A stretch of 64,000 nt of DNA, taken from the NCBI RefSeq assembly GCF_900110105.1, contig NZ_FOCL01000021.1:37472-101471 (forward strand). The letters run 5' to 3'. This stretch comes from Mucilaginibacter gossypiicola (lineage in GTDB: Bacteria > Bacteroidota > Bacteroidia > Sphingobacteriales > Sphingobacteriaceae). Below are positions 43,430 to 52,336 of the stretch, piece by piece. Every line of letters starts with the position of its first letter. Position 1 is the first letter of the stretch. The position numbers and the translations under genes were made by a program. Below the pieces are notes generated by a model. That model made no database searches. It was not told the DNA's origin and worked only from the letters and a program-made list of their open reading frames with translations.

Positions 43430-44980
43430 ATGATCGACAGGCAAGCTTCATCGACTCTGTTAGGCAGACTATACACTCAGTCTTATAAGATCACAAATCA
43501 GGTACTTAAACAATTTGAGCCTGATAATTTAGATCTTTCATCGACTCTAAATTCAATTAACGTTCACCCCGGCGCTATTTTCGACGAAATTAGCGAACTT
43601 GAGAGCCTTAGTTTGCTTATTTACAAAAGGCTTACTGAACTTGCCTCACACCTTGATCCCATGTATTGTATTCCCGTTCTTATCGAAATCTTTTCGGGTT
43701 TATACGGGCAAGATGAAAAATATGAGGGCAATACCGCATTCGTAGGATCAAAAGTATTGATTAGTTTTATATGGACGGGGACATATTCAGGTAACTTGGG
43801 TAGAAGCAGGTCTTATAAAGACATCGTCGAAGGAATTAAAATGGCCATGCTTTTTTTAAAAATAGAACAAGCAAAGAATGTATGGAAATTGGTTGGTGAA
43901 GGTCAGGTGGAAATTCGGGAGGATGGCGTTTTCGCTACTGAATCATTGGCAATTCATATTCATCATTTCAATCGTTTAGGTCCGAATGAGTATAAGGTAT
44001 TAAAAGATGCGACCGATCAACTCTGGTTTCATCCAGAAAATATTTATAAAGTGGAGAAGATTCTGACGGGGAAAGTGCGCAATGGCGACCGGCTTTTTGG
44101 TGATACCTTTCTTTCGGAAATTCCCTTTACAGAAACAAATTTTTGGACAGCCTTATATTGTAAACTCCGGATCTATATAATCATTGGTAAAGAACGTTCC
44201 TTGGTAGCCGGTAAGCAACTTACTGGCCTTTGTCTATTGACCGAAAAAGCTTTATTAATCAATGAAAAATCTGGTAACTTTCTAAATCTAGCTAATCAGC
44301 TCAATTTCTGGGAACCGACCTGGCATAATAATGCCATTAACGGAACGCCAAACGAAATCAAAAGAATGATTATCCACAGGCCCGTTATAGGTGTCTATAA
44401 TCCTCAATCGGTATTTGCAACGTCAATACCATTATTATGGGATTCAGTCAACTTTCTGCTTGAAGATTTTGTGCATTCCAGGGCAGGAAATAAAATATAC
44501 GAACGCTTCTTTTCCGGTCCTTTCGAAAAGGCAACGATAAATCTTTTCGAACAATATGGCTTTAAAGGAGGCGAGGTTAATGATAAGTCGATTTGGCGTA
44601 CTAAGATTCCAGAAAAATTGTTATCTCCTGATCGTATTCCCGGCCAGATAGATATTCTGGCAGTCTCGGAAGAATATCACGTGATCGTTATCGCAGATTG
44701 TAAAATGGTGCATTTTCCTTTCGAATTAAACGCCGCACGTAATATTTTGGCCAAATTTGGTTCGGCAGACGATGAGCGTTTTTTTCGCAAACTGAACATG
44801 AAAACCGATTGGCTCTCGACCTGTAGCAATTTTAAATTGGAGGAATACGTGGTTGTAAAAATGCTGATCACAAATTTAGATATTCCTCTTTCTAAAGATG
44901 AGGATCGGCTGGTGTTGTCCATTAGAGAGGTTGAGGAAAAATTACTTAAGAAATTGAAAAAGTCTGGTGATGATTACTAG
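43430..44980 (+). CDS. Orphan protein with C-terminal PD-(D/E)xK-like core
   Basis: 516 residues, family not recognised. The first 350 residues are helical with no named domain. The C-terminal region has a nuclease-like pattern: helix Glu366 (PFEKATINLFEQYGF), Asp408 in IPGQIDILAVSE, then IVIADCK with Asp423 and Lys425, as in restriction-endonuclease folds. It stands alone between the TIR operon and decayed mobile DNA. A solitary defence nuclease is a reasonable inference. No signal peptide or membrane helix. Confidence 0.6.
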   Translation: MIDRQASSTLLGRLYTQSYKITNQVLKQFEPDNLDLSSTLNSINVHPGAIFDEISELESLSLLIYKRLTELASHLDPMYCIPVLIEIFSGLYGQDEKYEGNTAFVGSKVLISFIWTGTYSGNLGRSRSYKDIVEGIKMAMLFLKIEQAKNVWKLVGEGQVEIREDGVFATESLAIHIHHFNRLGPNEYKVLKDATDQLWFHPENIYKVEKILTGKVRNGDRLFGDTFLSEIPFTETNFWTALYCKLRIYIIIGKERSLVAGKQLTGLCLLTEKALLINEKSGNFLNLANQLNFWEPTWHNNAINGTPNEIKRMIIHRPVIGVYNPQSVFATSIPLLWDSVNFLLEDFVHSRAGNKIYERFFSGPFEKATINLFEQYGFKGGEVNDKSIWRTKIPEKLLSPDRIPGQIDILAVSEEYHVIVIADCKMVHFPFELNAARNILAKFGSADDERFFRKLNMKTDWLSTCSNFKLEEYVVVKMLITNLDIPLSKDEDRLVLSIREVEEKLLKKLKKSGDDY

Positions 44981-45282
44981 ATATTTTATTACTGCGAGCC
45001 CCAATAGCCTGTAGAACTTCTAACTTATTAAAGCGTCATTTCAATATTTAATTTATTCCATCTTTATTACAGATTATAATTAAATTTGGATTAACTAATC
45101 CATTCGGTTCCCAAAGTGGTTCGGGCCGTTTATGGAGGAGAGCGAAAAAGTTCTTATACTTTGTTTTTTTATTGGAGATAATGGCAATTGGCGTTTTTCA
45201 CACAATCGAGGCAGGCAAGCATGTCAAAGAATATTTTATAGAAAACGTTTTATTTACAAATCATCAAAAAAAGGAGGACACC
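44981..45282. other. Intergenic region, mostly featureless
   Basis: About 300 bp, AT-rich. GGTTCCCAAAGT at 45106-45117 recurs at 45678-45689, a 12-bp direct repeat that may mark an old recombination event. A frame open from 45172 is not convincing before the ATG at 45283. Confidence 0.4.
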
Positions 45283-45372
45283 ATGGAAGCAGCAAAAACT
45301 AAATCCGCAAACCAGACAAACAAAGAGAACCAAGTACAAACTTCAACCCAAAACGGGTTCCATTCTAAATAG
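45283..45372 (+). CDS. Possible 29-residue peptide gene with strong ribosome site
   Basis: ATG at 45283 is preceded by AAGGAGG at a 5-base spacing, rare in Bacteroidota. The product MEAAKTKSANQTNKENQVQT plus nine residues is polar, without hydrophobic segment. A hairpin follows immediately after the stop, giving a compact transcription unit. The same frame is open back to 45172. Coding is uncertain. Confidence 0.35.
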   Translation: MEAAKTKSANQTNKENQVQTSTQNGFHSK

Positions 45373-45404
45373 AAGGATGCTTATAATGAGCATCCTTTAA
45401 TTTG
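45373..45404 (+). terminator. Hairpin terminator after the small peptide gene
   Basis: AAGGATGCT (45373-45381) pairs with AGCATCCTT (45389-45397), a 7-base loop, followed by TAATTTG. It starts directly after the stop codon. Confidence 0.6.
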
Positions 45405-45875
45405 AAAAATTGAGAGAATTTCACTTTTAATGTATTCTTTGTTACTAGTTTGTAACTGTAGTGGTCTAACTGATTGATATTAAACATAGTTTCATTTTCT
45501 GTATCGGAAAATAGTCGAAATAACTAATTGATTATAGATTAGTTATGAAATAAAAACAGAAAGTAAAAATCTACACTTTTATTTCTTAAATGCCATGTTA
45601 TCAGGCGGTTGCAAATAAAGTCAATCGGTATATTTTTGCTTTATGTTACTATTAGAAAGTAATTTCGTTGCTTTTTTGGTTCCCAAAGTACCTTTTGTTC
45701 CTCATTTTTCAGTGTCATGTAAATCGTTGTAACTATCGATAACTAAACAGCATTAAATGACACTAAATGTTACAAAACACTACAATTTAAGGGAGATACA
45801 ACGACCGATATCTTTGCGATGATTTGTTGGGGCGGGTGTTAATGTGGATAATTAAATTGTGGAAATTTAAAATAC
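45405..45875. other. Intergenic region with inverted repeats, remnant of a mobile element end
   Basis: No gene. ATAACTAAT/ATTAGTTAT arms at 45520-45546, the second GGTTCCCAAAGT at 45678-45689, and AGTGTCAT/ATGACACT arms at 45711-45764 are seen ahead of an element-type zinc-finger/HTH gene. The pattern resembles a degraded attachment region. Confidence 0.35.
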
Positions 45876-46196
45876 ATGAGTTCAAATTTCACGATCCAAA
45901 GAAAATGTGTGCATTGTAAACAAACATTCAATGCCAAAACCACTGTCACCCGATTTTGCAGCAAGCTGTGTAATAAACAGTTTAACGCTGCAAAACAAAG
46001 AAATGAAAAGATTGAAGCGGAAAATCTACAGCCTATTATTTTGTCCGCTCAAGCAATGCAACCCCTTAAAAATGTAGAGTTTTTAGATACTCAAAAAGCT
46101 GCACGATTGCTTGGGGTATCGCGTAGTTTTATTTATCATTTAATAAACACGGGTACGCCGAAGAGCAATAATTATCCAGCCTTATTAAAGGCTTAA
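45876..46196 (+). pseudogene. Truncated zinc-finger/HTH protein of a mobile element
   Basis: 106 residues. An N-terminal zinc-ribbon-like part (CVHCKQTFNAKTTVTRFCSK with Cys11, Cys14 and later Cys28/Cys32) is followed by the start of an excisionase HTH (LDTQKAARLLGVSRSFIYHL). The domain breaks off after INTGTPK where homologous domains continue with the wing and a basic tail. The reading frame then ends in unrelated residues, so the gene is probably truncated. Confidence 0.55.
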
Positions 46197-46227
46197 TCCG
46201 GCCCCCAAGCTATGAAAAAAGAATAAA

Positions 46228-46407
46228 TTAATCATCAAATCCAGCACCCACAAATCGATCACCACGCACTTTATCGCGGCCGTATTTTGCAAAATATTCC
46301 ATGGTTGTTTTATCCTCCTGAGCATAAGTAACATCGTATAAGCCTCCACCAACCAGATCGGTGGATGTACTTTGGTCCAGAAGCGCCTTTTTATTAAAAG
46401 AATTACC
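46228..46407 (-). pseudogene. C-terminal gene remnant
   Basis: An open stretch of 59 codons ending in TAA at 46228. It reads like protein (STDLVGGGLYDVTYAQEDK, TTMEYFAKYGRDKVRGDRFV) but has no proper N-terminus; a stop lies just upstream at 46408-46410. KYG-D-VRG is reminiscent of the tail of some GIY-YIG-associated proteins, a weak suggestion. Probably debris from an earlier insertion. Confidence 0.4.
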
Positions 46408-46486
46408 CTAATTATGTGCCAAATGAAATTTAATGTTACCCTAATTTTGTGCCATAAAATTAAAATATTTACCCTAATTTTGTGCC
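46403..46486 (+). promoter_or_regulatory. Three 18-bp iterons spaced 33 bp before the DUF4143 ATPase
   Basis: TTACCCTAATTTTGTGCC occurs at 46403-46420 (one mismatch), 46436-46453 and 46469-46486, exactly 33 bp apart. The last copy abuts the ATG at 46487. Each contains TAATTTTG (first copy TAATTATG), matching the -7 consensus. Tandem promoters, a phased operator, or both are possible, and a transcript from the last copy would be leaderless. Confidence 0.65.
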
Positions 46487-47845
46487 ATGTTCAAAAGAAG
46501 TATCGTAGCGGAATTAGAAAAATGGTTAAATAAACATGACCGTAAGCCGCTGGTAATTAGGGGTGCAAGGCAAGTTGGAAAGACGACTATGATCAATCAA
46601 TTCGCAAAGCGATTTGAGCAATACATTTATCTCAATTTGGAATTAGCTAACGATAGATTACCGTTTGAGCAATTCAATAACATTGAGGTGTTAGTACAAA
46701 CCCTTTTTTTTATAAAAGATAAAGTGCTATCAAAAAAGGGAAAAACCCTTATTTTTATTGATGAGATACAAGAGGTGCCGGAAGCATTGAATATTTTACG
46801 CTATTTCTATGAGTCGGAACCTGGTATAGCAATAATTGCTGCTGGTAGTATGCTCGAAACTTTATTTAACAAAAACATAAGTTTTCCTGTTGGACGGGTA
46901 GAATACAAAGTGCTGCGACCTGCCTCATTTCCTGAATTTTTGGATGCCATTGGTGAAAGTGCTGCGTTAGAGTATTTAGCAACCACGCCAGCCCCGCAAT
47001 TTACACATACTAAATTGTTGCAGCTTTTTCACACTTATGCATTGATCGGTGGAATGCCCGAAATCGTGAATAATTACAGTTTAAACAAGGATTTAACTAT
47101 ATTACAAACTATTTACGAATCTCTCATTGTAGCTTATATAGATGATGTAGAGAAATATGCAGCAACAAGTTCGCAGGTACAATACATTCGGCATGCTATC
47201 CGGGCATCGTTTTCACAAGCTGGGAGACGTATAAAGTTTGAAGGTTTTGGCAACTCTTCTTACCGTTCTCGGGATATGAGCGAAGCACTGCGGACTTTAG
47301 AAAAAGGGTTGCTTATACAGTTGCTTTACCCATCTACTGACACCAAACTCCCATTGCTACCAGATCATAAAAAATCACCACGATTACAAATTCTGGATAC
47401 TGGCATGCTCAATTACTTTGCGGGTATTCAAAAAGAGATATTAGGTACCAATGATTTAAATAAAGTATATCAGGGTACAATGATCGAACATCTGGTTGGA
47501 CAAGAACTGCTGGCTTCACAATATAACGCTTTAAGTAGTCTTAACTTTTGGGTAAGGGAAAAAGCGACTTCTTCTGCTGAAGTGGACTTTATTTGGCCTT
47601 TTGAAGGCAAACTCATTCCAATTGAAGTAAAATCCGGGACAGAGGGAAAACTTAAATCCCTGCATTTATACATGGATTTAGTTTCCCATCAAATGGCTGT
47701 ACGGTTCTACGCCGGGGAAATATTGATTACAGAAGCAATAACTCCTGAGGGAAAAAAATATCATTTGCTTAATTTGCCCTACTATCTGGCTTCTCAGACA
47801 GAACGCTATCTACATTGGTTTCAAAATAAAATTGAGAATAGTTAA
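46487..47845 (+). CDS. AAA ATPase with DUF4143 domain
   Basis: 452 residues. The AAA_14 domain has Walker A VIRGARQVGKTT (23-34) and Walker B LIFIDEIQEVPEAL. The C-terminal DUF4143 domain carries SAEVDFIWPFEGKLIPIEVK, a nuclease-like E-D-ExK pattern shared by the family. These ATPases are abundant in Bacteroidota and archaea and occur on mobile DNA, with unknown function. It begins directly after three promoter-like iterons. The helicase gene follows 40 bp later. Confidence 0.88.
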   Translation: MFKRSIVAELEKWLNKHDRKPLVIRGARQVGKTTMINQFAKRFEQYIYLNLELANDRLPFEQFNNIEVLVQTLFFIKDKVLSKKGKTLIFIDEIQEVPEALNILRYFYESEPGIAIIAAGSMLETLFNKNISFPVGRVEYKVLRPASFPEFLDAIGESAALEYLATTPAPQFTHTKLLQLFHTYALIGGMPEIVNNYSLNKDLTILQTIYESLIVAYIDDVEKYAATSSQVQYIRHAIRASFSQAGRRIKFEGFGNSSYRSRDMSEALRTLEKGLLIQLLYPSTDTKLPLLPDHKKSPRLQILDTGMLNYFAGIQKEILGTNDLNKVYQGTMIEHLVGQELLASQYNALSSLNFWVREKATSSAEVDFIWPFEGKLIPIEVKSGTEGKLKSLHLYMDLVSHQMAVRFYAGEILITEAITPEGKKYHLLNLPYYLASQTERYLHWFQNKIENS

Positions 47846-47885
47846 ATGCTTTATAAGATGTGTTTGAATAACATATTTACTTTGA

Positions 47886-50867
47886 ATGAAAGATGACCGA
47901 TTAGATCTGTATAAATCCCTATTCAAAGGTAGAGAAGATATATTTGCGTTAGGGTGGGAAAAAAACGGTAAAAGTAGCTATATGCCAGCTTACAGTTTTG
48001 ACCCTCACCGATACAGGCTACACCAAATGAAAGGTGGCACTTTTCAAACCTTCACAGATAAAACATACCAACCCTTCACAGATGACCATTTAATTAAACA
48101 TCTCAAAGGTGAGCAGGTTGTAGGTCTTTACCCATTATTACAAGATAACACATCCTGGTTCATTGCTGCAGATTTTGATGAAGCAGATTGGATTGATGGA
48201 TGCAGGAAGTTTATCAAAATTTGTGAGGAGTATGATATGCCCGCATATTTAGAGCGATCTCGTTCCGGCAAAGGCGGCCACGTATGGGTATTTTTTGAAG
48301 AACCCTATGAAGCATTCAGAAGCAGAAAAATAATGATGTCCCTACTTCAAAAAGCAGGTATAATTTCTGTTTTTGATAAAAATTCAAGTTTTGACAGGTT
48401 GTTCCCAAATCAAGATTATCATTCAAAAAAAGGCTTAGGCAACCTCATCGCTTTACCCTTAAATAAAACCAGTTTAAATAATGGCAATAGTTGTTTCATC
48501 GATCCCGAAACTTTACAGTCTTTTGATGACCAGTGGGCGTTTCTAAAAACGATTAACAAGATTACAATAAGCCAACTCAATTACATCTACAAAGAGCAAA
48601 CTGCCCGCGATGAACTTTCAACAGGACTATTTCAAAAAGAACAGCTCATAGCCAGTAAGCTATCAATAGTATTGAACAATGAAATTCATATTAGCCGTAT
48701 AGGCTTACCTGCTTCAGTTGTTGGCTTTTTGAAAGAGGAACTAAACTTTCTCAACAATGAATACCACGTAAAAAAGAATATCAATAAAAACACTTTTGGC
48801 ATAAAACGCTACTTTAAACTATTGAATGAAACACCGGATTCTATTTCAATCCCCCGTGGATTTATAGGTAGGTTATTACGGTTTTGTAAAGAGCAGCAAA
48901 TTGAATATGTGCTCGAAGATCAAAGAAGGAAAACAGACTTAATAAGTTTTAAAGGCACTATTTTATTGAGGGAGTATCAATTACCTGCGCAGCAAGCGGC
49001 TACTAAAAAAGATTTTGGAATTATTGTTGCTCCGCCTGGCTCTGGTAAAACGGTATTGAGTTTGGCTATTATAAAAGACAAGCAGCAACCGACACTCATT
49101 TTAGTTCATCGCAAGCAATTGGCAGACCAATGGATAGAACGCATAGAATCCTTCCTGGGGATTTCCAAAAAGGATATTGGACGTATTGGTCAAGGAAAGA
49201 GCAAGCCCGGTAAACACATTACTGTAGCCATGGTCCAAAGCATGGAAAAAGCGCTGGCAACATCTGAAAATGCAGAGCTGATGAATGCGTTTGGCACCAT
49301 TATCATTGATGAGTGCCACCATGTTCCGGCGGAAACTTATCAGCGTGTTATTGGGAAACTCAATAGCTACTATATGTACGGCCTTACCGCTACACCATTT
49401 AGAAAGTATAACGATGGCAAGTTAATATTTATTCATTTGGGAGAAATTATCCATGAGGTTAAAGCACCGGAGGTACAAAATCAAAATGGTACGCAGATTA
49501 TCATTAGGGATACCGATCTGTTTGTACCTTTTAATACCAAAACAGACAAGTTCGAAACGCTATTTAAGATCTTGATCCACGATTCAGCGAGGAATCAACT
49601 CATTTTAAATGATGTGATATCACAACTAAATGCCGGTAGAAAAGCTGTTATCATCACAGAACGGAAAGAGCATATCACTTCTCTGCAACAATATTTAAAA
49701 CAAAATTACGATACCATAGCATTAAGTGGCGAAGATTCCGACTTATCTAAAAAATCTAAATGGGCTGCCATAAATAAAGGTGACTTCCAGGTGCTGATTA
49801 CAACAGGCCAGTATTTTGGCGAAGGAACGGATATTCAAAATATAGAATGCTTATTTTTAGTTTACCCGTTCGCTTTTGAAGGCAAGCTCATCCAATATAT
49901 CGGCAGGGTACAACGATCAGAAATATCACCAATTATATATGATTACTGTGATCACAAAATCAGCTACCTGGAAAGGCTGTTTCAAAAGAGAAATCTGTAT
50001 TACAAAAAGCTTGATCAACATAACCTAACGAGTCCATTAGATGAAAGCGAAATAGTAAGCGGTCAAATCAAAGAGAAAATTGAGGTGCCAATTGAACAAT
50101 TAGAATTCAGGTTTGGCAGTATTGCGTTTAAACATATCATTGCTGACTTTAACGGCAAGGAAGTTGAATTTGAGATAGAGAATTTAAATATCAGGCCTGA
50201 GTTTACCGTGCTTAAGCCCTACTTTATTCGATTCCTGAAAAGTACAACTGTGTTAGTAAACATACAGGCTACATTCCAACAAAATAGGCTGATGTTTAAA
50301 TCAGCATCCTCCAGTGATCTTGATAAAATAAATCGCGAAGTCATTGAAAGTGTAAAGTTCCGGTTCTTAAATAAACAAATTATTAAAGGTATCCCGGCAG
50401 GTGAAGAAAACCTATTGGATGCCGGGCAAGTGCAAGGCGGCAGTGAACAATTTATTTATACAAACGAGGATGATCTATTGGAAAACATACTGGCTCTAAA
50501 GCAATATAAACACCACCGTCATCTTCAGTATCTTTCTAATAAGCATGAACAAACAATATTGAAACTTCGCTTTGTATTAGAGCCTTTCTCATTTGTGTTT
50601 TTACTTTCCGGCAATAATCAGTACCATTTGGTTTGGGAAACATTAGATACGGAAGAGGCGACTTATATATGGCACATTGAAATGTCAACTTATGAGCTTG
50701 AACTTAGTATAAAAAGAATAGATGGACTACTTGGGCAAATCCGAATAAAAGGGCGGCAGCAATACCTTGAAACCAACCCTGATCACTTTAGCCGTATTGT
50801 GCATGATTACTCTGACGACAAAGGCTTCATTATTTGGAAGGACTTATTGGAAGAAAAACTATTTTGA
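47886..50867 (+). CDS. TOTE-type primase fused to SF2 helicase
   Basis: 993 residues. The N-terminal archaeo-eukaryotic primase domain of the TOTE conflict-system type has WFIAADFDEADW (Asp96, Asp98), SGKGGHVWVFFE (127-138) and a later LGNLIALPL. The SF2 helicase core has Walker A APPGSGKT (382-389), DECH (475-478), TATP (501-504) and a C-terminal IQYIGRVQRS. The last 300 residues are unassigned. Such fusions are proposed defence or conflict proteins that process nucleic acid. Last gene of the island. Confidence 0.85.
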   Translation: MKDDRLDLYKSLFKGREDIFALGWEKNGKSSYMPAYSFDPHRYRLHQMKGGTFQTFTDKTYQPFTDDHLIKHLKGEQVVGLYPLLQDNTSWFIAADFDEADWIDGCRKFIKICEEYDMPAYLERSRSGKGGHVWVFFEEPYEAFRSRKIMMSLLQKAGIISVFDKNSSFDRLFPNQDYHSKKGLGNLIALPLNKTSLNNGNSCFIDPETLQSFDDQWAFLKTINKITISQLNYIYKEQTARDELSTGLFQKEQLIASKLSIVLNNEIHISRIGLPASVVGFLKEELNFLNNEYHVKKNINKNTFGIKRYFKLLNETPDSISIPRGFIGRLLRFCKEQQIEYVLEDQRRKTDLISFKGTILLREYQLPAQQAATKKDFGIIVAPPGSGKTVLSLAIIKDKQQPTLILVHRKQLADQWIERIESFLGISKKDIGRIGQGKSKPGKHITVAMVQSMEKALATSENAELMNAFGTIIIDECHHVPAETYQRVIGKLNSYYMYGLTATPFRKYNDGKLIFIHLGEIIHEVKAPEVQNQNGTQIIIRDTDLFVPFNTKTDKFETLFKILIHDSARNQLILNDVISQLNAGRKAVIITERKEHITSLQQYLKQNYDTIALSGEDSDLSKKSKWAAINKGDFQVLITTGQYFGEGTDIQNIECLFLVYPFAFEGKLIQYIGRVQRSEISPIIYDYCDHKISYLERLFQKRNLYYKKLDQHNLTSPLDESEIVSGQIKEKIEVPIEQLEFRFGSIAFKHIIADFNGKEVEFEIENLNIRPEFTVLKPYFIRFLKSTTVLVNIQATFQQNRLMFKSASSSDLDKINREVIESVKFRFLNKQIIKGIPAGEENLLDAGQVQGGSEQFIYTNEDDLLENILALKQYKHHRHLQYLSNKHEQTILKLRFVLEPFSFVFLLSGNNQYHLVWETLDTEEATYIWHIEMSTYELELSIKRIDGLLGQIRIKGRQQYLETNPDHFSRIVHDYSDDKGFIIWKDLLEEKLF

Positions 50868-51241
50868 TAAATGTCATTCAAGATTGGTAAATGAAAATTA
50901 TGAGTTATTAACATTTTTTACTATATTATAAATATGTTGCTCATTTGTTATTTAATCTATGTAACTTTATGATAATCAACAGATTGGTGGTTATTGTATC
51001 GTAAAAAAGAAATAATATCACCATTTTAATCACATTCCATAATTATAGGGTGTTTCTAATCGGCCATTGGTTTGAAAGCATTTTTAGGTAGCCGCAATGC
51101 AAATAAGTCCCGATAATCAAAGGAGAAGGTACTTGTTCCGGTCATTTGTAACTGCTGACGGCTTGTATTTATGCTTTACGAATTTAACATTGGATAAATT
51201 TTCGCATGATATTACCGGTTAGTTTTGCCGAAAAAAATATC
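50868..51241. other. Island right-end region
   Basis: 374 bp without an intact gene. The first half is AT-rich; from about 51050 the composition rises toward that of the core genome and a gene remnant lies on the minus strand (51056-51175). No copy of the mnmE-proximal sequence was found by eye, so the right attachment site is unlocated. Confidence 0.4.
51056..51175 (-). pseudogene. C-terminal gene remnant at the island edge
   Basis: 39 codons ending in TAG at 51056. The translation (INTSRQQLQMTGTSTFSFDY, RDLFALRLPKNAFKPMAD) looks like genuine protein but there is a stop at 51176-51178 and no start. It may be the tail of a core gene cut by island insertion or by a deletion. Family not recognised. 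Confidence 0.4.
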
Positions 51242-51556
51242 ATGAACTGGATTTGTTTAATTTTCGCCGGCCTCTTAGAAATTGGTTTTACTACCTGTTT
51301 AAAATTATCCGACAATTTCTCTAACCTGAAATGGACCTTGGGTTTTATCGTTTGTATCGTATTCAGTTTCGTGCTGATCAATAAAGCTACACAAACCATT
51401 CCGCTGGGAACTGCTTACGCCGTATGGACGGGGATAGGTGCCGCCGGAACTGTTATTGTTGGTGCTTTTTTCTTTAGCGAACCCCTGTCATTTATCCGGA
51501 TGTTTTTCATCACTACGCTTATTGCTTCTGTTGTTGGATTAAAGGCTTTTGCCTGA
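51242..51556 (+). CDS. SMR-family multidrug/guanidinium exporter (SugE/EmrE type)
   Basis: 104 residues from the ATG at 51242; twelve more codons upstream lack family similarity. Four helices, the essential membrane Glu13 (AGLLEIGFTTCLKLS), and GTAYAVWTGIGAAGTVIVGA are typical of small multidrug resistance proteins. The single-gene layout and sequence lean toward the SugE/Gdx guanidinium-type branch, not certain. It converges on the Crp/Fnr gene with a 26-bp gap. Confidence 0.88.
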   Translation: MNWICLIFAGLLEIGFTTCLKLSDNFSNLKWTLGFIVCIVFSFVLINKATQTIPLGTAYAVWTGIGAAGTVIVGAFFFSEPLSFIRMFFITTLIASVVGLKAFA

Positions 51557-51582
51557 TCCCGCGTTTTTCAATTGAATTTGTT

Positions 51583-52152
51583 TTAAGCGTCTCTTGTCTT
51601 TGCCCTGATGCGGCTCAGGGAAACCTGGGTCATGCCAAGGTATGATGCAATGTGTTTGAGTTTTACCCGCTGCAAAATGTCCGGATGTGATTTTACAAAT
51701 TCTTCATAGCGGTTAAGTGTGCTTTTGAATTGCCTTGAGATCATTTGTTTTTCAGTTTCTACAAACGAGATATCTGCAAGTTTCCGGCCCCAGTTAGCTA
51801 AATGGATATCGGTGCTGTATAGCGCTTCCAGGTCGTTTTTATGGAGCTGGAACAGTTCACAGTTTTCTAATAGTTCAATACTTTCATAGCCTGCAATATC
51901 CATTACATAGCTTTGAATAGAAAGCAGGATTTTTCCTTCGTCAAAAAAAGCAAAAGTTACTTCGTTTTGATCGCCCTCAATAAAAGCCCTCGAAATACCT
52001 TTTGCAATAAAATAAATACGGTTATTGATCTTGTTTGCTTTAAATAACAAATGTCCTTTTGGTAACGCAACCTGCTTCACTATGTCTTCTAACTTCAGAA
52101 ATGATTCTTCAGGTATCGCTTTGATGGTAAATACAATTTCGCGGAAGTTCAT
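51583..52152 (-). CDS. Crp/Fnr-family transcriptional regulator
   Basis: 189 residues. An N-terminal cyclic-nucleotide-binding-like beta barrel (LPKGHLLFKANKINNRIYFI, then GISRAFIEGD) is followed by a dimer helix and a short C-terminal HTH (LKHIASYLGMTQVSLSRIRA). This is the common Bacteroidota Crp/Fnr subtype without obvious cAMP-binding arginine or Fe-S cysteines. It may regulate the neighbouring SMR gene, by proximity only. Confidence 0.87.
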   Translation of the reverse strand: MNFREIVFTIKAIPEESFLKLEDIVKQVALPKGHLLFKANKINNRIYFIAKGISRAFIEGDQNEVTFAFFDEGKILLSIQSYVMDIAGYESIELLENCELFQLHKNDLEALYSTDIHLANWGRKLADISFVETEKQMISRQFKSTLNRYEEFVKSHPDILQRVKLKHIASYLGMTQVSLSRIRAKTRDA

Positions 52153-52305
52153 ACTGTTTATGTTTGTTGCCGGCTAACAGGGCTAAAGTAACAACTGAAA
52201 TTTATAACGCTGTTCTTTTTTGCTTCATTATTTAGACTTATAAAAGCATGGGGTTGTTTACAATAACTTAAAGATTCCTTATCGCTGGCTCAAAACACAG
52301 TTTAA

Positions 52306-52313
52306 TAATTTTG
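52306..52313 (+). promoter_or_regulatory. Candidate -7 box for the ECF sigma gene
   Basis: TAATTTTG matches TAnnTTTG, 23 bp before the ATG at 52337. The -33 TTG is not clear. Confidence 0.35.
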
Positions 52314-52336
52314 CCCGTATCCAACAAGTGGGTATA

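Noticed and set aside
45172..45282. Extension of the small peptide gene to 66 codons
   Set aside because: No start signal; the strong ribosome site is at the inner ATG.
26632..51241. Direct repeats that would serve as attL/attR of the island
   Set aside because: Visual comparison of the mnmE 3' flank with 45-51 kb gave no convincing match; GGTTCCCAAAGT at 45106 and 45678 lies within the island only.
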